In this document: piece after piece, positions 47,170 through 54,955 of the stretch
Layout of the letters: each line of letters begins with the position of its first letter
Numbering within the stretch: the stretch's first letter is position 1
Assembly (NCBI RefSeq): GCF_016741775.1
Contig: NZ_JAERRK010000020.1
Coordinates: forward strand, 1-64,000
From: Streptomyces actinomycinicus
GTDB lineage: Bacteria > Actinomycetota > Actinomycetes > Streptomycetales > Streptomycetaceae
Length of the DNA: 64,000 nt
Direction of reading: 5' to 3'
Translations under genes and position numbers: made by a program
The notes under the pieces: generated by a model
Database searches by the model: none
What the model saw: only the letters and a program-made list of their open reading frames with translations
Told to the model about the DNA's origin: nothing

Positions 47170-48008
47170 GCGATCCCCCTGGCGTCGAGGTGGTCGGCGG
47201 TGTTGAGGAAGGCGCGACGGCCTTCGGGGGTGGCGTCCCACAGGACGTCGCCGGGTGCCGTCGGCCTGGCCCGGTACGCGACGACCTCAAGGTGTCCGCA
47301 GACGTAGGCGGGCCGCGGGTCCAGCGGGTGCGGGACGTTGGCGATCAGCACCGTCAGCGGTTGCTCGGCGCGCAGCGTGACGGACGTGCCGGCGCCTGCG
47401 GAGCCGGTGAACACGGTGGTGCCGTCCTCGGCGATCCGTACGCCCTGGAAGAGGGAGACGGACGGCGGGATGTCCCGCGGGCTCAGGCCGTTCTTGAGGG
47501 CGGCGAGCTTGAACAGTTCACGCCCGGCCGGGGAGGCCGAATGCGGGGCCCCGTCCCCGTACCGCTCGGTGTTGCGGGCGAGGGTGGAGGTGCCGGTGAG
47601 GGCGTCGTGCCGGCCGGAGGTGTCCTTCGTGACGGAGGCGAGCACCCGGCCCTGGTCCGACAGGAGGAGGTGTCCTTCGCCGAGGTACGCGTTCCAGAAC
47701 ACCTTGACCGTGTCGGCCGTGTTGAGCCGCTCCCACGGGCGGTCGGCGCTGTACAGCAGGACGTGTGCGCACGCGTCGCCCGTGAGGTCGGTCAGGCGCA
47801 GCTCGGTGCCGCGGGCGAGGACCTTGTGGGTGTAGTTGCCGCCCGCCACGGTCTCCGCCCACACGAGGTCGCCGGCGGCGATGCCCTCGGGGGGCGCCGG
47901 CCAGCCGCTGGCGGGGAGTACGGGCATGGTGCCGCATGTCGTGCCCTCCTGGGCGCGAGCATGGTCGCGGGCACCACGGGCCGACGCTGTCGCTGAAGCT
48001 GTCGCCAC
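47166..48008 (-). CDS. DUF1989 protein, UAAP1-type subunit (putative carboxyguanidine deiminase)
   Basis: A 280-residue DUF1989 protein and first gene of the leftward operon. GTG 48008 follows GGAGG at a good distance. Motifs include DLTGDACAHVLLYSA, KVFWNAYLGEGHLLLSD, DTSGRHDALTGTS and NVPHPLDPR. It should form the heteromeric deiminase with the UAAP2-type partner. A perfect 22-base palindrome lies 24 bases upstream, consistent with control by the divergent TetR-type gene. Confidence 0.85.
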   Translation of the reverse strand: MATASATASARGARDHARAQEGTTCGTMPVLPASGWPAPPEGIAAGDLVWAETVAGGNYTHKVLARGTELRLTDLTGDACAHVLLYSADRPWERLNTADTVKVFWNAYLGEGHLLLSDQGRVLASVTKDTSGRHDALTGTSTLARNTERYGDGAPHSASPAGRELFKLAALKNGLSPRDIPPSVSLFQGVRIAEDGTTVFTGSAGAGTSVTLRAEQPLTVLIANVPHPLDPRPAYVCGHLEVVAYRARPTAPGDVLWDATPEGRRAFLNTADHLDARGIA

Positions 48009-48031
48009 GGCTGAACCTCCGACTCGACGCT

Positions 48032-48053
48032 ATTTCTGTCGTACGACAGAAAT
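48032..48053. promoter_or_regulatory. 22-base perfect palindrome, TetR operator (site 1)
   Basis: ATTTCTGTCGT at 48032-48042 is followed at once by its reverse complement ACGACAGAAAT at 48043-48053. It lies between the leftward operon and the rightward TetR-type gene. A near copy is at 50481-50502 before the permease. Confidence 0.85.
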
Positions 48054-48164
48054 TAGGGGCCGGGCGAGTCGCAGCCATTGCCCGCGTGTTTCGGTGTGGT
48101 GGCCGGAACCTCACTCCAGCAGCTCGGCCCCGGGGAGCCCACCGGCCTGTGCGAGGATCACGGG

Positions 48165-48851
48165 GTGAGTCCACCCGTCGGCAGAAAAGTCGGCCGCCCG
48201 CGCGCCCAGGAGCGTCCCGCCAGCGGACTGGAGCCGCGCGAAGAGGTTCTGGCCGCCGCGGCCGAGCTGTTCACCACACACGGCTACACCGCGACGTCCA
48301 CCCGGGCGGTCGCCGAACGGGCCGGACTGCGGCAGGCGTCCCTCTACCACTACTTCGACGGCAAACAGGCGATCCTCGCGGCACTGCTCGAAGGGACCGT
48401 CCGCCCCTCGCTGGAGGTCGCGCGGGAACTGGTGGCCTGCTCCGGGGCAGCCGCCGAGGCACGCCTGTGGGCGCTGTGTCACTCCGACGTCAAGCTGCTG
48501 TGCCGTGGCCCGCACAACCTCGGGGCCCTGTACCTCCTGCCCGAGGTGCAGACGGAACACTTCGCCGTCTTCCATCAGGTCCGGGCCGAATTGAAGGCGG
48601 CCTACGGGGAGCTGCTGGTGGGTACGGAGCGGGGCGCGGCACTCGGCCCCCAGGAGCGCGCACTGCGTACGGACCTCCTGCTCGGCCTCACCGAAAGCGT
48701 GATCCTCATCCGGCGTGCCGACCCCGCCCGCGACCCGGCGGCCCTTGCGGTGGCGACGGCCGACGCGGCACTGCGGATCGCGGGCGTGCCGGAGCGTTCC
48801 CTCGCACCGCTGCGCCGCGAGGGGCAGCAGCTCCTCGCGGCGCAGCGGTGA
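48165..48851 (+). CDS. TetR-family regulator of the guanidine/urea operon
   Basis: A 228-residue regulator from GTG 48165. The TetR helix-turn-helix reads TSTRAVAERAGLRQASLYHY near residues 45-66 and the C-terminal helical domain should bind the inducer. It is divergent from the DUF1989/carboxylase operon and convergent with the permease; the same 22-base palindrome lies in both target promoters. It probably represses all three units until substrate or an intermediate is present. The ligand is unknown; guanidine or a derivative is likely. Confidence 0.88.
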   Translation: MSPPVGRKVGRPRAQERPASGLEPREEVLAAAAELFTTHGYTATSTRAVAERAGLRQASLYHYFDGKQAILAALLEGTVRPSLEVARELVACSGAAAEARLWALCHSDVKLLCRGPHNLGALYLLPEVQTEHFAVFHQVRAELKAAYGELLVGTERGAALGPQERALRTDLLLGLTESVILIRRADPARDPAALAVATADAALRIAGVPERSLAPLRREGQQLLAAQR

Positions 48852-48876
48852 CGACGCGCCCGGGACGCGTACCCGC

Positions 48877-50445
48877 TCAGATGCGCACGGCCTCGGCCGG
48901 TTCCCTGCGGCCCGGCTTTCGCGCCGCGGAGGCGGCCCCTCCGAGGCGGATGTAGACCGCACCGGCGGCGACCGTGGCGCCGACGAACAGGACCGTGAAC
49001 CACTGGAAGTACCAGTGGCCTCCCGCGGGGTCGTACACCCCGGGGCGCGGCCAGGAGAGATTGACCGTCATGAACAGCCCGTAGACGACGGCGAGCGTGT
49101 TGACGGGGAGGCCCCAGCGGCCGAGCGAGAACAGTGGTCTGCCCAGCTCGTCACGGTCGCCGCCGTCCGTCGCCGGCCACTGCCCCCTCAGCCGCCGGAC
49201 CAGCATCGGCGCGGTCACCCCGGCGTACGCGAGATACAGCATGGCGATGCACGTGGTGCCGATGGCCAGGAACGCCTCCGGGGAGGCGAGGTTGAGGAGC
49301 GTGAGCGCCGCGGCCAGGACGCCCACCACCAGGGCCGGGACGAAGGGCATGCCCGTGCGCGGCGAGACCTTCGCCAGCCGTGCGGAGAAGGGCAGCATCC
49401 CGTCACGCGCCATCGAGAACAGCATCCGGCTTCCGGCGGTCTGGATGGCGAGTGTGGCCACGGCGACGGCCACCGCCACGTCCGCGAGGAGAACCTTGCC
49501 CACGCCGTCGCCCAGGCTGCTGGTGAGGACGTAGCTCAGTCCCTCGGTGGCGAGGCGGCCGTCGGAGAGACTGGGTGCGGCGAGAAGGCCGGCGAGCAGC
49601 AGCAGGCCGCCCAGGATGCCCGCCGCGGCGAGGGCGCTGAGAATGGTGCGCGGAGCGGTGCGCCGCGGGTTGCGGGTCTCCTCGCTCATCTCGCCCGCGC
49701 TGTCGAAGCCGATGAGGACGTAGGCCGCGGTGAACGAGCCCACCAGCAGCGCCGTAACCGTACCGCCCTGGCCGCCGGTCCTCAGCGTCACGCCGGCACC
49801 GTGCTCCACGTGGGTGAACAGCAGCACGATGATGAGGACCGCGCCGATGATCTCGGCCGTGACGCCGATCCGGTTGACGGCCGACATGACGCGGTTGTCG
49901 AGTACGTTCACGACCGTGGTCAGCACCAGCAGGACGAGAGCCAGAAGGGCGGCGTTGGCCGCCCCGGTCGCCGTGGTGGGCGCCGGGTCGCCGCCGGCGA
50001 GCTGGAAACCGGACCAGACCGGGGGCAGCACGACCTGCAGTGCGAGCGCCGCGGCGGCGACCACGACCACCTGGCCGATCACCATGATCCACCCCGTGAA
50101 CCAGCCGAAAACCGGGCTGCTCAGACGGGTCGACCACTGATAGATCGCCCCGGAGATGGGGTAGCGGGCGGCGAGTTCGGCGAAGCAGGCGGCGACGAGT
50201 AGCTGGCCGGCGAACACGGCGGGCCAGGTCCACAGGAACGGCGGCCCGCCGAAGGAGTAGCCGAAGGCGAAGAACTGGAAGACCGTGGTCAGGACGGAGA
50301 TGAAGGAGAACCCGGCGGCGAAGGACGCGTAGCGCCCCATCTGCCGCCGCAGCTCCTGGCGGTACCCGAAGGTGGCCAGCGTGCCGTCGTCCGTGTCGTC
50401 GGCGGATGGAGGGGGCGGCGGTGCGGGATCGGTGGTCACGGTCAT
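48877..50445 (-). CDS. APC-family permease, candidate guanidine/urea-pathway importer
   Basis: A 522-residue transporter with 12 hydrophobic segments, of the amino acid/choline (ACT-type) branch: FSFISVLTTVFQFFAFGYSF in the first span and GFDSAGEMSEETRNPRR, the family signature. ATG 50445 follows AGGGGA. It has its own promoter with the operator at 50481-50502, which ties it to the TetR-controlled pathway. It likely brings in a nitrogen compound feeding the carboxylase operon; guanidine, an amide or an amino acid are all possible. Confidence 0.85.
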   Translation of the reverse strand: MTVTTDPAPPPPPSADDTDDGTLATFGYRQELRRQMGRYASFAAGFSFISVLTTVFQFFAFGYSFGGPPFLWTWPAVFAGQLLVAACFAELAARYPISGAIYQWSTRLSSPVFGWFTGWIMVIGQVVVVAAAALALQVVLPPVWSGFQLAGGDPAPTTATGAANAALLALVLLVLTTVVNVLDNRVMSAVNRIGVTAEIIGAVLIIVLLFTHVEHGAGVTLRTGGQGGTVTALLVGSFTAAYVLIGFDSAGEMSEETRNPRRTAPRTILSALAAAGILGGLLLLAGLLAAPSLSDGRLATEGLSYVLTSSLGDGVGKVLLADVAVAVAVATLAIQTAGSRMLFSMARDGMLPFSARLAKVSPRTGMPFVPALVVGVLAAALTLLNLASPEAFLAIGTTCIAMLYLAYAGVTAPMLVRRLRGQWPATDGGDRDELGRPLFSLGRWGLPVNTLAVVYGLFMTVNLSWPRPGVYDPAGGHWYFQWFTVLFVGATVAAGAVYIRLGGAASAARKPGRREPAEAVRI

Positions 50446-50480
50446 GACGGTCCCCTGTCGCGGAGGCGTGTTCCTGTGGA

Positions 50481-50502
50481 GTTCCTGTCGTGCGACAGAA
50501 AT
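50481..50502. promoter_or_regulatory. TetR operator (site 2) upstream of the permease
   Basis: GTTCCTGTCGT / GCGACAGAAAT matches 19 of 22 positions of the perfect palindrome at 48032-48053. The site ends 36 bases upstream of the permease start, in the right place for repression of the leftward gene. Confidence 0.75.
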
Positions 50503-50629
50503 TAGGAACGCCCCGTTTCTGCCCGATGTCCCGGCCGTGTCTGCCCCGTTAGCGACTCCTCTCCCCGGCGGCGCACTCGTCGGACGTGACGGGGGCCGTC
50601 CGGCTTCGCCGGCCGCCTGATGATCGCCC

Positions 50630-51130
50630 GCTGCCGGCCGGCCTCACCGGCACGGCAGAACGGGCGGGCATCGCCGGCGGGGTGAGTGCGTCGAGCGGAG
50701 CGAAGAGCGCGGAGCGGTTCTCCTTGACGGGGAAGAGCCCGAACGTGCCGCGTCGGTGCGGGTGGCGGGAGTGGTCGGCGACGGTGTGCAGGGCGTCGGC
50801 GATGACGGTCGCGCTGTTGATGTCGTGGATCAGGTCCAGGGCGGCGGTGAAGTGCAGGGTCTCGTGCGGTTCGTGGCGCATCTCGCGCTGGGCGGGCATC
50901 AAGCCGGGATCGACCTGGTGAACGCCGAGCAGGTGCGACTGCAGACCGTCGACGTCCGGGCGCCGCGCACGGTCTTGCCGTCCGCGGCGAGCTGGAGCAG
51001 GGGCGGGGTGCCCGCGATCCCGGGTGGCGGGTCGGCCGTGTGGGTCTGCACGAACGTGCCGACAGTCGCATCGAGTGTGTCGGTGTCGAGGCGGGCGACG
51101 GTCGCTGCGTGACTCGACAGCTCGTCCGGG
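50630..51130 (-). mobile_element. ISAs1-type transposase remnant
   Basis: Reading leftward: ARLDTDTLDATVGTFVQT, then LLQLAADGKTVRGAR, and after a frameshift near 50955-50965 HLLGVHQVDPGLMPAQREM, then TVIADALHTVADHSR and FPVKENRSALFAPL. These follow the order of the ISAs1 transposase landmarks (DGKTxRG, xxLAQ, xxDALHTQ, xxVKxNQ). Roughly 160 of about 370 residues remain, no terminal repeats were found, and the last catalytic part is missing. It is an inactive relic. Confidence 0.7.
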
Positions 51131-51537
51131 GCACGGGTCCTGAGCGAGTGGGCTGCGTTCGGGGCCGAAGCGGCGTGCCTTATGGATGCCGCCTGCCCCC
51201 TCCGGCCGCTATCGCGACCTCGTCCGCCCCGGTGTCCTTCTCGTCCACTGCGCCAGCGCCATGGGCTTCGGCTTCGGCACCGTCGTCATTGCCGACACGG
51301 TGCCCTCCGCGTGGCCTGCTGCGTCGTGATCACTCGCCCGCGAGCGGGGCCGGTCCCGGGTCGGCAGGGCAGCCGGTTGCCGCGCCACCTGGGGGCTGCA
51401 CGGGCAGGCCATGATGCGCTATGCGCCCGCTGGGTGAGATGTCCGAGGGAAGGGCGCGGGCGGCGCCCGACCCGTACGTACGACAGGGGAGCCCCGTATC
51501 CGCCATGCCGCCGCCTCCCAGCGGCGATACTGGATGC

Positions 51538-51900
51538 ATGGACCCGACGATCACCGCTCCCCGCGCCGAGGTGCTGCGGGACCGCTACCGCAGTCGACTG
51601 CCCGAGCGTTTGCAGGAGCTGGCCGGTCCCGTCGAGGGCAACGTGGACCTGCCGCTCCACATCGTCTGGTCCGGGCGGACGAGCTACAGCCTGGACCGTC
51701 CGAAGTCCCGCATGACGCTCTACCGGACCGTCCTCGCCGAAGGACTGAGTGAGAACCTGGTGGCCCTGCTGCACCACCGGCTGCTCACCGAGCAGTGGCC
51801 CGTGCTGCGGCGTTTGATCAGTCCCTACATCCGCGAGGTCTGGGAGGACGCCTTCCCTGAGCTGCTCCGCACCCCTCCGGCCGACACGACGGCCGCGTGA
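51538..51900 (+). CDS. Small protein preceding an AbiEii-like toxin, putative antitoxin
   Basis: A 120-residue protein; ATG 51538 is the most likely start, though the Shine-Dalgarno is weak. It reads as helices with conserved-looking VDLPLHIVWSGRTSYSLDRP and MTLYRTVLAEGL, and no signal peptide. I do not recognise the family. Its TGA overlaps the GTG of a nucleotidyltransferase (AbiEii/MenT-like) gene, the usual order of antitoxin before toxin, so an antitoxin role is the best guess. A small regulator is the alternative. Confidence 0.6.
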   Translation: MDPTITAPRAEVLRDRYRSRLPERLQELAGPVEGNVDLPLHIVWSGRTSYSLDRPKSRMTLYRTVLAEGLSENLVALLHHRLLTEQWPVLRRLISPYIREVWEDAFPELLRTPPADTTAA

Positions 51901-52549
51901 AGCTCACTCCGCTCCACGAGCGTCTCCTCGCCGACATCCTCGACCTCGGCTCCCCCTACCCTCTGGTCCTCACCGGCGGATACGCCGTGCAGGCCCACGG
52001 CCTGGTCGAACGCTTCAGCCGCGACCTCGACGTCGCCACCGAGAACCCCGCTCCGATATCGTCGCCTCACTCACAGCAGGTCTCAGCGCGCGCGGATGGC
52101 GGACCACGCACGTCCAGACCGATCCCCTCAGCGGCCGTTTCCTCGTCACCGATCCGGACAGCGGCGAGGAGTGCGAGGTCGACGTCCTCAAGGAGGCGTT
52201 CTGGGCCCCTCCCGCTCAGACCCCCTACGGCCCTGTTCTTTCCCTCGATGACGTGATCGGCACCAAGGTCCGTGCCCTCGCCGACCGCGGCACCGTTCGC
52301 GACCTCATCGACGTCCAGGCTGCCTCCCGCCACCGCTCCACCGCCGACCTCGAATCCCTGGGCCGCCGTCGTGCCCACGACGAGTTCAGCCTTGAAGACC
52401 TCAGGGACCGGCTTATCGGCGCGGACTGGTACGAGGATGAGGACTACACCGCGTACGGGCTCACCTCCCGGCAGATCGAAGAACTCAAGGCGTGGGCGCT
52501 GGAGTGGGCGGAGGATCTGGGTGCGCGGATCCATGACGAGAACGCCTGA
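51897..52549 (+). pseudogene. AbiEii/MenT-like nucleotidyltransferase toxin gene with frameshift
   Basis: The first frame from GTG 51897 gives YPLVLTGGYAVQAHGLVERF then SRDLDVATEN, with the GG and D-x-D (Asp43, Asp45) nucleotidyltransferase core. Near 52050 the reading shifts; the next frame continues the same protein (LTAGLSARGWRTTHVQTDPL, CEVDVLKEAFW, VIGTKVRALADRGTVRDLID) to TGA 52549. The span is 653 bases, not a multiple of three. So a one-base loss has inactivated the toxin, unless it is a sequencing error. Intact it would be about 217 residues. Confidence 0.8.
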
Positions 52550-52641
52550 GAGGCGGTCATCGTGTCCATGCCCTACCGCCGTTGCAGCGAGAGCATGCGG
52601 TGTAGCCAGTAGGTTCCAACCGGGAGCCCACCACGGTGGGT

Positions 52642-52674
52642 GGCTGCCCTGCACGGCGGATGTGCAGGGCAGCC
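52642..52674. terminator. 12-bp hairpin downstream of the toxin gene
   Basis: GGCTGCCCTGCA (52642-52653) pairs perfectly with TGCAGGGCAGCC (52663-52674) over a 9-base loop. It lies about 90 bases after the toxin stop. Confidence 0.7.
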
Positions 52675-53405
52675 GAGCGATGCCCCGCAGTGGGCTCACG
52701 GTGAAACCGGGCTGCGGTATGGCACACCCCGGGCAGCGGCCGTACGCGGGAGTCAGAGCCTCGGGTTCCGCCGAACCCCGGAGAGAAGCCGGGACGCTTC
52801 GAGCCCGCCGGTATCTAGGGTGAGGAGCGCGGTCTGGCTGTACTCACGCCAGGTGCGCAGGTGGTCACTGTTGCGGGGCTGACGTTCGCCAAACATGCCC
52901 AGCACAATCCGCATCTGCAGCTGCTCGAGACGCGGTCGGTCTCCTACCACGCCTCCTGCTCGCGAAGCCGCCGGGTGGGAAGCCGTCGCTCGCGAGTTCC
53001 ACGCTGCCGAGGGGCCTCGGGCGGGCGGCAACCAGCGAGCCGACTTCCGGAGCGGTCGAGCGTCGACCGGCTGATGGCCAAAGGGGCCGTGTTCCGTGCA
53101 CCGGAGCGATGTCGGTGCCCGACAGTTTGGTGGTGCGTTAGCAGACGTCGTCCGTGTGCAGAGAGCGTTCCCGCGTATCTGATAGCTCGTCAGGTAAGTC
53201 AGCATCCGGTCAGTATGAGTCCCCGCGCGTTCTAGGGCGATCGTCCCCAACAGATGCCTGAGCGAAGGGAAAGCTCAGGTAGGAAGCCGTCTCGCCTGAC
53301 CGGAGCGATGTTCCTCACAAACATCTCACGGGGGTGTCGGTGTAAGGTCGAGACCGCCCTTGACCTGCACAAAGCAGGCAGGGAGCCGTCAAACAGGAGT
53401 CCAAA
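52675..53405. other. Intergenic region upstream of panD, 731 bases
   Basis: No protein family was recognised on either strand; a minus-strand frame (52753-53250) and a plus-strand frame (52861-53235) are open but have shadow-like composition. A short hairpin lies at 53257-53279 in what may be the panD leader. The panD Shine-Dalgarno is GGAG just before 53400. Confidence 0.4.
53257..53279 (+). promoter_or_regulatory. Small hairpin in the putative panD leader
   Basis: CCTGAGC (53257-53263) pairs with GCTCAGG (53273-53279) over a purine-only loop GAAGGGAAA. It lies 126 bases before panD. It might be part of a structured 5' leader; no known riboswitch class was matched. Confidence 0.3.
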
Positions 53406-53828
53406 GTGCTGCGTACTCTGTTCAAGTCCAAGATCCACCGGGCCACCGTCACCCAGGCCGACCTGCACTACGTGGGATCGGTGACCATCGACGCCGACCT
53501 GCTCGACGCCGCCGACCTGCTGCCCGGGGAACTGGTGCACATCGTCGACGTCACCAACGGCGCCCGGCTGGAGACGTACGTCATCGAGGGTGAGCGCGGG
53601 TCCGGGGTCATCGGGATCAACGGCGCTGCGGCCCATCTCGTCCACCCCGGCGACCTCGTGATCATCATCAGCTACGCTCAGGTCACCGATGCCGAGGCGC
53701 GCGAGTTGCGGCCCCGGGTCGTGCACGTGGACGCGGACAACCGGATCGTGTCGCTCGGCGCCGACCCGTCCGAGCCGGTGCCCGGCTCCGACCAGCAGCG
53801 CAGCCCGCAGGCCGTGCCGACGGCCTGA
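53406..53828 (+). CDS. panD: Aspartate 1-decarboxylase
   Basis: A 140-residue pro-enzyme from GTG 53406. The self-processing site is Gly24-Ser25 in HYVGSVTID, where cleavage makes the pyruvoyl cofactor; Lys9, Tyr58-type ETYVIEGERGSG and NGAAAHL are the other active-site regions. It decarboxylates aspartate to beta-alanine for pantothenate and CoA. A proline-rich C-terminal tail of about 20 residues extends past the core. The GNAT gene follows 32 bases later. Confidence 0.95.
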   Translation: MLRTLFKSKIHRATVTQADLHYVGSVTIDADLLDAADLLPGELVHIVDVTNGARLETYVIEGERGSGVIGINGAAAHLVHPGDLVIIISYAQVTDAEARELRPRVVHVDADNRIVSLGADPSEPVPGSDQQRSPQAVPTA

Positions 53829-53860
53829 CCGGCGGACCAGGACCAGGAGCGTGCGTGCCG

Positions 53861-54205
53861 ATGAGCGAGACCGAGATCCGCGACGACCGGACGGCGGGCC
53901 GCCTGGAGGCCGTCGGCGACGGTGAAGTCGTCGGCCACATCGAGTACTTCGAGCTGGAGTCGCCCGCGCGCGCCCTGGTCCCCGTGCACACCGTCGTCGA
54001 GCCGGCCCACGAGGGGAAGGGCATCGCCGGATCACTCGCCCGCGAGCTGTACGCCCTCGCCGAGCGCGAGGGTGTCCCGGTGGTCCCGCTCTGCCCGTAC
54101 GTCGCCAAGTGGGCCGAACGCCACCCCGAGACGGCCCCGCCCGCCGGCCCGGAGCTGCTGGAGGCCGCCAAGGCCTGGTTGCGCGCCCACCCGGACCGGT
54201 TCTGA
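53861..54205 (+). CDS. GNAT-family acetyltransferase (YjdJ type)
   Basis: A 114-residue minimal GNAT of the YjdJ/GTF-like group. The acetyl-CoA loop is VVEPAHEGKGIAGSLARE, and VPLCPYVAKWAERHPE is the typical end. ATG 53861 is used; a GTG at 53855 is nearer to AGGAG and possible. Substrate unknown. Cotranscription with panD is likely because they are 32 bases apart. Confidence 0.88.
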   Translation: MSETEIRDDRTAGRLEAVGDGEVVGHIEYFELESPARALVPVHTVVEPAHEGKGIAGSLARELYALAEREGVPVVPLCPYVAKWAERHPETAPPAGPELLEAAKAWLRAHPDRF

Positions 54206-54302
54206 CCCGGTGGGTGTGGCCGTCGGGTGAGTGGCCGCGCATCCGCCGGGTACGCGGGGGAGTGATCCAGTGGCGACGTCCCGTGACTGCCGGAGGACCC
54301 TC

Positions 54303-54554
54303 ATGACGAACCCGCACCCCGACCCGGTCCCGCCCGGCCCGGCACCCGGCCCGGGCCCGACCCCGCCGGATCCGTATCCCAGCCCGGTTCCGCCCCCGCA
54401 GCCGGGCCCCGAGCCGACACCGCCGGCGCCGGGCCCCGACCCGACGCCACCCCCGGCTCCGCCCGCCCCGGGCCCACCGGAACCGTCACCGTCCCCGATC
54501 CCCCCGGGGCCGGAACCAGTACCCAACCCGGAACCAGGCCCACCCCTCAGCTGA
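54303..54554 (+). CDS. Short proline-rich protein
   Basis: An 83-residue protein of almost only Pro, Gly, Asp, Glu, Ser and Thr, with repeated P-x-P and PGP units (PGPAPGPGPTPPDPYPSP). GGAGG lies 7 bases before the ATG. There is no signal peptide or folded core, so it would be a disordered, polyproline-rich chain. It may be real, since the Shine-Dalgarno is strong, but it could also be a fortunate open frame in a repeat-prone, C-rich region. Confidence 0.45.
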   Translation: MTNPHPDPVPPGPAPGPGPTPPDPYPSPVPPPQPGPEPTPPAPGPDPTPPPAPPAPGPPEPSPSPIPPGPEPVPNPEPGPPLS

Positions 54555-54955
54555 AGACGCCGGGGACCGGACCCCTGAAGGGGAGGGCGCGCAGCGCCCG
54601 CTCCCCAGGGGCGCGGGTAACCGCGCGCCAAGCCACGATCCACCCGACCGCGCGCCAAGCCACGATCCACCCGCACCCGGCACCCGCGCCCGCTCCGCAC
54701 CGACCGAGCCGGAGGGCACCCGGCATCCGGCACCTGCACCCGGCACCCGCCCCCGCTCCGCACCGACCGAGCCGATGGCCGCCCGGCACCCGGCACCCGG
54801 CACCCGCGCCTTGTCCGTACCGACCGAGCCGGAGGGCACCCGGCACCCGCACCCGGCACCCGCCCCCGCTCCGCACCGACCGAGCCGATGGCCGCCCGGC
54901 ACCGGGCACCCGGCACCCGGCATCCGGCGCCCGGCGACCGCCGCCCGCTCCCGAA
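54555..54955. repeat. Tandem-repeat block downstream of the proline-rich gene
   Basis: A C-rich block with no gene. ACCGCGCGCCAAGCCACGAT and 7 more bases form an exact 27-base tandem pair at 54620-54646 and 54647-54673. Then ACCGACCGAGCCG recurs at 54699, 54762, 54819 and 54875 (spacing 63, 57, 56), with alternating flanks GGAGGGCACC and GATGGCCGCC, making a higher-order unit of about 115 bases in two copies. Similar CCAAGCCACGA-containing pieces are common between streptomycete genes. Confidence 0.8.

Larger units (their letters stand above)
50446..51537. other. Intergenic region with operator and transposase remnant
   Basis: About 1.1 kb without an intact gene. It contains the second TetR operator (50481-50502) and the ISAs1-type transposase remnant (50630-51130, minus strand). 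From 51180 to 51420 a plus-strand frame reads YRDLVRPGVLLVHCASAMGF, hydrophobic and reminiscent of a transporter start, but too short to assign. Confidence 0.45.

Noticed and set aside
52753..53250. 165-codon minus-strand frame upstream of panD
   Set aside because: No family recognised, no ribosome site, and an equally long plus-strand frame overlaps it.
54620..54955. CRISPR array
   Set aside because: Repeats are head-to-tail tandem with no unique spacers of constant length and no cas genes.
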